Assembly (NCBI GenBank): GCA_973895155.1
Contig: OZ316891.1
Span: forward strand, 26,412,001 to 26,476,000
DNA from: Marsupella aquatica
Lineage: Eukaryota > Marchantiophyta
Direction: 5' to 3'
DNA: 64,000 nt
The notes beneath the pieces are model-generated. The model made no database searches. It was given only the letters and a program-made list of their open reading frames with translations, and was not told where the DNA came from. The translations under genes were made by a program, and so were the position numbers. This document shows positions 56,636 to 64,000 of this stretch, one piece after another; the stretch's first letter is position 1, and every line of letters begins with the position of its first letter.

Positions 56636-58272
56636 AACCAGACCCGACGGCCCCCGGATAACCCGAAGTCCAACTTATTATAGGTAATCCGCGTCCCCGA
56701 GGTAGTCTGGATCGCGATCAAGAAACTCGAACATGCGGACTATCTCAAGGAGCATCAGTTGGAGCGGTTCGCCCACTTACTATGGAGGCCGTGCGCCGCC
56801 GGGCCGAAGGAGATTTGTGAGTTCATCTCCAATTTCGACACTGATGCGTCGACCACCAAGGTTTCGGGGCAGGCCTTATCACTCACGGAGCATCGGTTAA
56901 TGCAAATTTTCTGCCTACCAACCGGGCCGGTGCCGGTGGAAATCCGAATTCGGGATAAGGAGTATACGCCGCGGCACTTCAAACCCCAGGGTAAGACGGA
57001 CAACGGATACAAGCAGGGGGCGTGCACCAACTTAACCTGTATGGAGCGGCTTAACTTCATACGGACTACCCTACACATGATTGAGCCACGATCCGAGATT
57101 TCCCTCTGCACGATCGTGCAGGTGGAACAGTACAAACGACGAAACTGGGCCCAATTCTTCTACCGAAGATTCTCGAGGGAGCTGAGGGTGGTATGGCTAT
57201 TGGAGGGAAGACTTACTTGGGAAGTCATATCGCCATTATCCTCGCCTGGTACAAGACACGGCGGGAGGCCAGAGGAAAGAATATGGCCACCTCAGCCCCG
57301 GGTAATGTCACCCCCGCCCCAGAGGAGGCAACCCCGACTACGCGGACTACCGTCCCTCGGGCAAACCCCGAGCCGAAAGCCCCGATTAATACTCCGCAAC
57401 CGCCCCCTATGGAAATTCCACCGCCTCCTTCCGTTGAGCCTCCGCTACCTGCAGTACAACCACCCCCAATCCCTCCACCACCTGAAGAAACCTTCCCCTC
57501 CCCAGCGCTGACTACGGAGGAGCTCATTGCCCCTGCCGAGGAACCACCGGTACCCGAGAGGATGGAGGACTACCAAGTAGCCCCGGGGACCATGGCCTAC
57601 GACCTGGTCCAGAAGTTTAGCCAGACTATGTCTGGGGAGCTGGCGACATACATCGGACAACAAGTCTCGGCGTACTTTCAGCCAGCCTTCTTCATGTTAG
57701 AGCACCAACCACGGATCGTCAGCCGCTTGGAAGAAGAACTCATGGCGAAGGGGAATGAGATCGGGCGTCTCCAGATGCTGGTAGAGCACCTCGAGGAGGA
57801 GGCAACGACCCGCCGCGAGGATTTAGTCCGCACTGTCGAACAGAGGGACGGACTAACCCAGGAGTTAAGCGAAGCGCAGGCCAAACTCAAGAAGCTGGAC
57901 GACACCGTGCTTCAATTACGCTCAGAATCTTTGGCTCGGGTTACCAACCTGACCGACCTCAACAAACAATTCCTGCAGGCAGCACAGTAGGTGGCTGGTC
58001 TCTCCGCCGAACGAGATAAATTGCTAGCGCAGGACCAGGTCCATCGCGACGCCATCAACCAGCTCAACTTGGAGGTGGCGCGGCTCCAGACTGAAGCCGA
58101 TGAAGCTGCAAACGAGGCGGAGGAAGCAGTACGGGACAACAAGGCTTTGCAGGACCGCGTCACCCTGCTCGTCCTCCAACGGGGAAAACCTGGGCCCACC
58201 TCTGATCAAGGCGGCTCGAGGTCTCACCCCGACAAGGGGACCAGCCCTGGTCCAACCACTGCACACACGTAA
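56636..58272 (+). pseudogene. element F protein, core, Pro-rich linker and coiled coil
   Basis: Core from about 56690: LEHADYLKEHQLERFAHLLW, SLTEHRLMQIFCLPTG and CMERLNFIRTTLHMIEPRSE. After a frameshift near 57190 it continues YLGSHIAIILAWYKTRREAR. These align with element H blocks FYLTPWVIAKVFGLPMG, IGEMINFLRVTMHCNLP and RLGYHMPLLCRY. A Pro-rich linker (57300-57560) follows. Then a coiled coil (about 57700-58180), with EEELMAKGNEIGRLQMLVEH and RTVEQRDGLTQELSEAQAKL. One TAG at 57988 interrupts it, and the frame ends at 58272. No enzyme motif. A self-assembling nucleic-acid-binding role is inferred. Confidence 0.7.
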
Positions 58273-59203
58273 GGGTGGTTAGCGAAGGGTAGAAGCAGGC
58301 GCCGCGCGAGGCGGTTAAGTCAGCGGCATCTTTTGGTTAGGCGTAACGACAGAATGACTGTCATTAGGCGCCGATTAGCGGCAGTAGGAAGAATTAGGGC
58401 CGGTCAGTTAGGATCAGCCAACGTAGGATGGAGTCCATCAACAGACTAGAGTTTGTCAGTAGGCTTGGCCACTGCCATTCCGGTTGGCACACTCGTAGTC
58501 GACGGTCAACCGGTCAGTGCAGCGCGACCAGTAGTCAGCAGATAGTTAGTCAGTAGGTAGTACCCCGGAAGGTAGTATCCTCCGGTTCTCTTCCACTATG
58601 GTAGTATTTAGGCTTCCCCTTCCGCGATGGGAAGGGGGAGAAGGCTTAGTTATCTCAGCAGAAGAAAGGCGAGGCACGGGGAGTCCCGGCCTGAGTAGGG
58701 TCAGAGCGCACCAAGGAGTGAGAGCCAGAGTCGAGGTTGCTGGGCAAGTGCGAGGCAGGGCCTCGTAGAGACTGGGCATCGACTGCCGTTGGGCCTGCTG
58801 ACCCCCTTTGAAGTCGAGTCAACCATGTAAACTGATGCTTCGCTGAGTAAATGTAGTCTTTTCCCCCTAATGTTTCTGAGAGTAACTGGTGTTGTGTGTA
58901 TGCTTTGTCTGGGCAAAGGCGCCATTTTAAGGGACGTACCGGGTGCGGACTAATGGTAGGGATTGCCACTCATTGCATATCACAAGGTCTTGTCACGTCG
59001 ATGGCTTGAAAAGCCCCAAGTCGGGAGTTAGTCCGCGTCACTAACTGAGGGAATATTCCAGCGATGGAAAATAAATATACCTATGTCAAGTACGAATTAT
59101 GCGAGTGTTATACCAGTAAGTATATCGGCTTAGCCCGACTTAGGGCTATTGAAGGTCACTACACACCTCCTTGCCCGAACCCTCACCCCTACTGGTGGCC
59201 GAG
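58273..59203. other. 3' non-coding region of element F
   Basis: No gene seen. It contains many GTCAGTAG/GGTCAGT words near 58400-58560. The minus-strand frames at 58546-58969 overlap each other and look like chance. Confidence 0.5.
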
Positions 59204-59253
59204 GTCGCACCACGACACTAACCTGGATTTAAGGCCCAGGTTAGGGGTGCGAC
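59204..59253. repeat. terminal hairpin, right end of F
   Basis: A two-step inverted repeat. GTCGCACC (59204-59211) pairs with GGTGCGAC (59246-59253). Inside it TAACCTGG (59219-59226) pairs with CCAGGTTA (59236-59243). It ends one base before the element end. Confidence 0.9.
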
Positions 59254-59254
59254 A

Positions 59255-60564
59255 AAGCGTCCATCTTTTGCTTGGACTTGGTTGTCTTGGCCTCATTCTT
59301 GTTACCACTACTGGATGCTTGAGAAGAGTTGTCTATAGCCTTGGTACTCGCTACAGGCTTCACATTCCTTTGCGGTTGAGCAGGATATGCCGACTGTTAT
59401 CGGGGTAACAATTTTTGTTGCCTTCATTTTGGATGTGCTTGAAAGCAGACTGACTCCACATGTCCAGTCTTGCCGCATGCAGAAGAATGCAAATTCTCTT
59501 TTGGAATGTTGCACTGAGGTGAGTTGTGGTCTAATGACCCACAATGATTGCATGATTGTATTGGTGCAGCCGCATTCACCTACTTGGAGTTATGACCTTG
59601 CTGTCCCCTCTCAAACGGTCTTCCTTGCAACTGTCGTGGGTTGGCAGGTTGTCTTCCCTGCCCAACTGAGGCCATGCTGTTTGTGGCAGCAGCTCTGGTC
59701 TTTGGCTTGGGCGTGATCTCGTAGTTCTCATTTGCCCAGTTCATCTTCTCTGCAAGTTCATAGACATCCTGTAGGGTGTAATTCTCGTTGCTTCCTGAGA
59801 ATAGGCTATTAGTAACCTTGTTGTGCAGGTCTAGGTCATCTGCTTGCCCGCAAGTACTTGTGCGCTGCTTCTCGATCAGTGCAACTCTTTGTCTCCTTTT
59901 GCAAGCGTTCAATCCTTTGGTACATCATCTTCAGTGTCTCATCCTTCTTATAAATGATGTTGTTCAGCTCTGCCCACTTGATTGAGGTCCTCTCTGGGAA
60001 TTCTTCTTTCAGTATGGCGAAGAAGTCTGCTATTGGATCTGTGACTCCAAGATCTACTAGCGCCTCTTGGGCTATCCCTGTAGTGGCTGCTATGATCTGA
60101 GTCTACGTGAGTGTCACTGTGATTGGTGGTACTCCCCCATTTTGCTTTGGGTCCTTTGCCCAATTTGTAACTTGGGTAGTGAGTTGTTGCTCTTCAGCGA
60201 CCTTGATGGCAGCAGTGTAAGCTGGGTTGGTTCTCATCTCCTACCGCACCAATATATCTTCATGCTGCTCATACGTAGTAAGTGCTTCCTCGCACAGATA
60301 CCATTTCAGCTGAATGAAAGAAAATTGCATGTCGTACTCAAATTTATACTTCTTTTTCAAATCTGCCATGACTCCAACAAACCATGCTTTGAATTCCCGT
60401 AGTGGGATTGTCCCTGGTCTGCCACTGAACTTCTGGTCACGGGTGTACGCTGGACCATGTGACTGCATTCCCACCATGTCGTAAGCTGGGACGTTGAAAT
60501 AGTCCTCAAATTCACCCTCCTCTTCGGATTTAGATTGTGATGAGTGCTCTTCCTGTCCCCCCAA
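59255..60564 (-). pseudogene. gag of the DNMT-carrying gypsy
   Basis: Starts MGGQEEHSSQSKSEEEGEFE at 60564. The core has FSGRPGTIPLREFKAWFVGV, then (after TAG at 60241) WAELNNIIYKKDETLKMMYQ and LQDVYELAEKMNWANENYEI. Two zinc-knuckle-like clusters near 59460-59560 follow (CNHCGSLDHNSPQC and, decayed, CGKTGHVESVCFQAH). A Lys-rich tail reaches the F insertion at 59255. Stops and frame changes are near 60241, 60100, 59880 and 59580. When F is removed the tail reads on into 48726. It packs genomic RNA when intact. Confidence 0.82.
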
Positions 60565-60590
60565 TCTGAAGTGTGGAGAAGGTAGGGACT

Positions 60591-61109
60591 GGAAGCTGCA
60601 AAACGTGCTCTCCGAGTATGATGGGCGCGCCTACCTCAAGTGCGTGGAGCTGTATGTGGCTGACTGCGCAACCAATAGCGGGGTGATTCACTCATAAGCT
60701 AGTGGACACGTGTAAGGTGGTGGTAGATCTGAGTGAATACTCCGCTAGTGGCTTAAACCAATAGGTAGAACCCCACAGTCCAATGCAGACCGTAGCGCAC
60801 AATAGGGAGCAGAAGTGGTAATGGAGACTGTTCAACCTCCCGTAAGAAATTAACACCAAAATGTATAACAATGAAATGACAAAAATGGTCTTTGGATAAG
60901 ATTAACAACAGAAAGTCAATGTGATGAGGAAAACCCTAGGGCACGCCATGCAGCCCGTCCATGGTGACTCACAATATAACATAGCCCAATTACCACATAA
61001 AATGTAGATCAATCCTACTGATATGGAATGTGGAGAAAGTTTTGAATACACAGCTTTGAGAAAGTCTAGAAAATAACTCAAACTGCTCTACATATCATAG
61101 GAGAAACAA
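60591..61109. other. region upstream of gag, no clear gene
   Basis: Should hold the 5' leader or LTR of the minus-strand gypsy, but no LTR partner is found at the other end near 9200. A short plus-strand frame ending in TAA near 60697 (SEYDGRAYLKCVELYVADCA) is of unknown nature. Confidence 0.4.
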
Positions 61110-62010
61110 AACTAGAAATTTAATCTAGCCAACATAGGGATGAGGGCGAGGCTCATGCAACTCATGCTCTGCTCTCTCCCTCTCTAGAAGGTCTAATGGT
61201 ATAGGACCATGGTCTGGATGTAGAGTGCCGTTACGATGCACATACTGTGGATGGCCTCGAGCTTACTCGGGGGCAATAGGGGCTGGTAACTGTCCAGAAG
61301 TGCACCAAGGATACGGACTCACATCCAAGAAACTGTAACCATCACCTGTATCATCCTCTATATCAACCCGTCGCCAAACTAGATCAAAAGTCCAAGGATG
61401 AAGTCGAGAAGATGGTGTACAAAGCCTACTAGAAATCACCTCAAAGGCCTCCTCATGCCTCCAAAGGGGTAGCTGACCATCTGCTACTAAACGATCAGCC
61501 CATGAATGGCAACCAGGTGCATCACGTACATACTACTCCCATGCTGCCAATCCCTGTACAAAATGCTGAAGAAACTGGTCCACCAACTCCTCAAGGTCAG
61601 CTAGGGAGTACTCCACCACAAGATAGTGCAAAATCTGATCAGCAGTGACTAGATGATATGGGCACAAGCATCGTGTGGACTAACGGACCACCCGTATGAG
61701 CAACTGATTTACATTGCGGATGGAGAGTGTCACTATCTCGAAAGCACGAGAATTGACTCCATTGTATGGATAGAAACCTCTAGTATGTAAATGAGCCACC
61801 GATCGATCGCGAACGGAAGCACTAGCATGGAAAATAGGAGCCAAACTCTGTGCACGAAAGAGTTGTGAGGAGTGACAAGAGTACCAGTGCCTAAACTACT
61901 GCAAAAGTGGCTGAGGACAATACTCAGGTGAATCGATGAAGCAACGAATCTAGTATGACACTGGTAGCTATTGCCCCGCATGCTCAAAATCAGCCAAAGT
62001 ATACCGCATT
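61110..62010 (-). pseudogene. decayed unknown protein-coding sequence
   Basis: One reading frame on the minus strand stays coherent for about 300 codons from MRYTLADFEHAG near 62010. It is broken only by about seven stops, nearly all TAG, and no frameshift. Readable parts include RAFEIVTLSIRNVNQLLIRV, EYSLADLEELVDQFLQHFVQ and RLHPWTFDLVWRRVDIEDDT. Composition is Trp/Leu/Asp-rich and protein-like. I recognise no family. Stops such as CAG-TAG-TTT and GAG-TAG-TAT fit C-to-T or G-to-A decay. It may be a retroelement accessory gene or a dead host gene. Confidence 0.6.
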
Positions 62011-62043
62011 GTCCAGGTGAGCAATCTACAATCACACTCCAGT

Positions 62044-62245
62044 ATCCGGGTGACCTTGTTTTCTGGTAAGAGTATGTTGGCTCTTATGAAGTTAACCTTG
62101 CATGCCCATAAGTTCTACACTAAAACCAAAATGATAACTCTTGTAAGAAGGGTGGTGGGTATTAAGAAAAGTTCAGGTGAAACTAATATACTATTAAATC
62201 TTACTTCACCATACTTGCGGATCAACACATCTCGGAAACTAATTT
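62044..62245 (-). repeat. LTR 3' fragment of element E
   Basis: Matches 37857-38065 (LTR of D) in the same sense relative to gag, here downstream of the protease. So it is the end of the 3' LTR. It ends CCCGGATA at the same point as D. Confidence 0.85.
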
Positions 62246-62248
62246 TTT

Positions 62249-64000
62249 CTACGCTTGAGTAATGTAGGGCTGCCCTAAAATCAAGTCATAGGGTAAGCTA
62301 TCATGCACAAAGATGTTAGTTGGCTCAATCACATTGCCAACCTTCACTGGAACTCCTGGACATCCTCCCCAAAGTGTATTCTTTGAACGATTGATTGAGT
62401 TTACCGACCACTGGGTATCACAATCAACCATCCATTGCCCAAGATCATAGATGTTTCTTGACATTAGATTTACCTCTGATCCGGTATCAATCAATGCTCG
62501 GGCTTTGCCCTCCATCCCCACAAGCTCTACTTCCACCACTGAGCAAGTTCTTGCCCAAAATGGTTCCAAGATGGACTTCTTGCCATCTCCCAATTCAAGA
62601 TTCTTCATGGTAGAGGCACACATGACCCACACACTTTGTGAAGCCTTGAGTACCTCTTCTTGACTGATTTTTGCCACTTCTTGTGACTTGTCAAACTTTT
62701 TTCTCATCAATGGTTCCCATCTTCCCAAGTCCAATAGCTTAGCTTCTGACATCTTTGGTTTAGAAACTACCTCCTTTGAAGACTCTGGCATCTGTGGTCC
62801 AGAAACTTCATCATTTGAAAACCCTAGCATCTGTGGTCTAGGGATCTTCTTCTTTGAAGACCCTAGCATCTGTGGTCCAGGGATCTACTCCTTTGAAGAC
62901 CCTAGCATCTGTGGTCCAGGGATCTTCTCAACATTTACTTGATACACTTGACACTCTGTATTAGCTCTTGAAAATGAACCTTCTCCATCCTCTCCAACTT
63001 CAGAATAAGACTCTGCTCCCAATGCATGAGGTCCTTCTTTATAAAATCTTTTTCGCTTCACCTTTGCAAGTAAAGCATCTTGAGCTTTGGAGTTCATGCA
63101 AGCAAAAAACTCCTCATTGGTGACTCCACTCACTGTGGCTTTCCAAAACTTGTCAGCAACCTGGTCATACTCTATGTGTTGCTCCACATCCCTTCCAAGT
63201 ATCCAACCAGGTCCTTTCTTTTCTGCTTTCTCCTTTTTTACTACTTCCAACTCCTTTGGAGGGGTTGAAGTAGACTCTTTTGGTGTGCTTACTCTGTCCT
63301 CAAATCGAACACTCCTTCTCATTGGCACATCAGATGATGGCCTAGGAGTAGAAGGTCCAGAATCCACTTTCTGTTTTCCTTTAGCACGTTCTTCCAAAGG
63401 CTCCACAGACTTTCTTTTCTCCTCCACCATAGAATCCCATATAGACCCTACTTCTGCAGTAAAAGCAAAGATCAAAACAGGATCATTCCAACTTGATTTC
63501 CTTCTTACAAACTCTGCCAGCCTTTTCTTCTCTGTCTCTGAGGATCCTACTGACGAAGGATCCCCAAACACAGTGTAGACATCTGCTTCATGCTCACCCT
63601 TGTCCCCATAAGCTGCAGCAATGGTTGAGTTATGATGTTCAGCCATTCTCTTCTCCACTAGTACCTTCATGCCACCTTTGTTGGCATTGACTGGAATAAG
63701 TTCACCCAAATCGTGGTAGGCAAGCTTTCTTATGCCATCATGCTCAACAAACTTAACCATTCTCTCTTTTAGAGCAGCAGACGGCTCAACACACTCTTTT
63801 CTAGAGTGCTCTTTGCTATCACACCAGATGCAATTACAGCTTCTTGGTCCTCCGATAGAACTCCCTGCTCCTCCACTACCTCTTGATGGTGGTCTCGATG
63901 TGTTGCCTCCAATTTATCCCAAAGCTTGGGTGGCAAGAATGGTAAGATTCTTCATGAGTTCAGACAACTCATCCATCTTGTCCACACTCTTCTCACCCCT
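62249..64000 (-). pseudogene. gag-protease of gypsy element E, internally deleted
   Basis: A relative of element D on the opposite strand, running off the window at 64000. The gag end has an intact knuckle, CIWCDSKEHSRKEC (near 63800). The linker includes GPGWILGRDVEQHIEYDQVA. The protease has ARALIDTGSEVNLMSRNIYD and LILGQPYITQA, where the element jumps straight to its 3' LTR at about 62246. RT, RNase H and integrase are all missing. A TAG near 62885 and a stop near 63920 break the frame. A 39-bp repeat has expanded in the linker. Confidence 0.88.
62778..62933 (-). repeat. 39-bp in-frame tandem repeat in element E
   Basis: Four units at exactly 39-base spacing (62778, 62817, 62856, 62895) encode a 13-residue repeat with core GPQMLGSSK. 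Element D has only about two degenerate units at the same place (40040-40110). Confidence 0.93.

Larger units (their letters stand above)
48727..59254 (+). mobile_element. element F: coiled-coil-coding mobile element without detectable LTRs
   Basis: A defined insertion in the gag-protease frame of the DNMT-gypsy. It starts TGTGACACGGG and ends GGGGTGCGACA, with a 4-5 bp target duplication. Excluding the nested copia it is about 3.8 kb. I find no direct repeat between its first 400 and last 980 bases. Each end holds a hairpin (48728-48748 and 59204-59253). The only gene is a long helical, basic, Pro-rich, coiled-coil protein. TG...CA ends suggest an integrase-type insertion using another element's enzymes. 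Alternatives: an LTR element with eroded LTRs, or a short-TIR DNA element (TGTGACAC versus TGTCGCAC, two mismatches). Confidence 0.65.
9200..60590 (-). mobile_element. DNMT-carrying Ty3/gypsy retrotransposon split by three insertions
   Basis: Minus-strand pieces in the order gag, protease, DNMT, RT, RNase H, integrase, PHD are spread over 51 kb. Each breakpoint falls inside or between coding blocks that continue on the far side of an insertion. The RNase H break is exact, with TSD TTA around the CACTA element. The gag-to-protease break rejoins in frame once element F and its duplication are removed. The protease-to-DNMT break around 29999-47138 is inferred from collinearity; a GGAG on each side (29995-29998 and 47139-47142) may be the duplication but is weak. 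About 7.2 kb of gypsy sequence remains after removing the inserts. Its LTRs are not identified. Confidence 0.65.

Noticed and set aside
48727-59254. Element F as a Helitron
   Set aside because: A hairpin near the right end fits loosely, but there is a target duplication, no CTRR end, no AT target and no Rep/helicase gene.
48727-59254. Element F as a normal LTR retrotransposon
   Set aside because: Reading the first 400 and last 980 bases against each other showed no direct repeat, and there is no clear primer site or RT.
60580-60700. A plus-strand exon ending SEYDGRAYLKCVELYVADCA
   Set aside because: Protein-like for about 35 codons and preceded by AG, but too short and isolated to call a gene.

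Overview
The window looks like repeat-dense nuclear DNA from a plant-lineage eukaryote. It holds decayed and nested LTR retrotransposons, a LINE remnant and a 16.6 kb CACTA DNA transposon with introns. No free-standing host gene, rRNA, tRNA or CRISPR array is visible. A streptophyte (charophyte) alga, perhaps Chara-like, is my best guess. Retrotransposons carrying a cytosine-5 DNA methyltransferase (DNMT) are known from charophytes and dinoflagellates, and the EDM2-like PHD and TNP2-type CACTA proteins are plant-like. This is inference, not a database match.

Layout. 1-2950: a broken LINE reverse transcriptase and AT-rich DNA with degenerate repeats. 2948-3552: a fragment of a retrotransposon DNMT. 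3560-8316: a decayed Ty3/gypsy remnant (element A: leader, gag, pol fragment). 8316-9190: a short element-like block bounded by 131-bp direct repeats. About 9200-60590: what I read as ONE Ty3/gypsy element on the minus strand, in the order gag (60564-59260), protease (48726-47147), DNMT (29990-28861), reverse transcriptase (28850-27526), RNase H and integrase (10967-9509), PHD finger (9512-9248). It is split by three large insertions. They are element F (48727-59254, itself holding a young Ty1/copia element at 49924-56630), a composite block (about 29999-47138: coiled-coil element H plus gypsy elements C and D), and the CACTA element (10968-27522, TSD TTA). Without these the gypsy is about 7.2 kb, an ordinary size. 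61110-62010: a decayed unknown reading frame. 62044-64000: element E, a deleted relative of D, on the minus strand.

How the parts work together. The gypsy polyprotein joins replication enzymes to a DNMT and a PHD chromatin reader, so it may mark or read chromatin at its own copies. The CACTA element carries TNP2 and TNP1-like proteins plus intact EDM2-like PHD, double-BRCT and F-box-like reading frames, probably captured host genes. Elements F and H encode a shared helical, basic, coiled-coil protein without their own reverse transcriptase. F has target duplications and terminal hairpins but no detectable LTRs, and is the best candidate here for an undescribed element type. Most premature stops are TAG/TGA/TAA that single C-to-T (or complementary) changes explain, as expected for methylation-driven decay.
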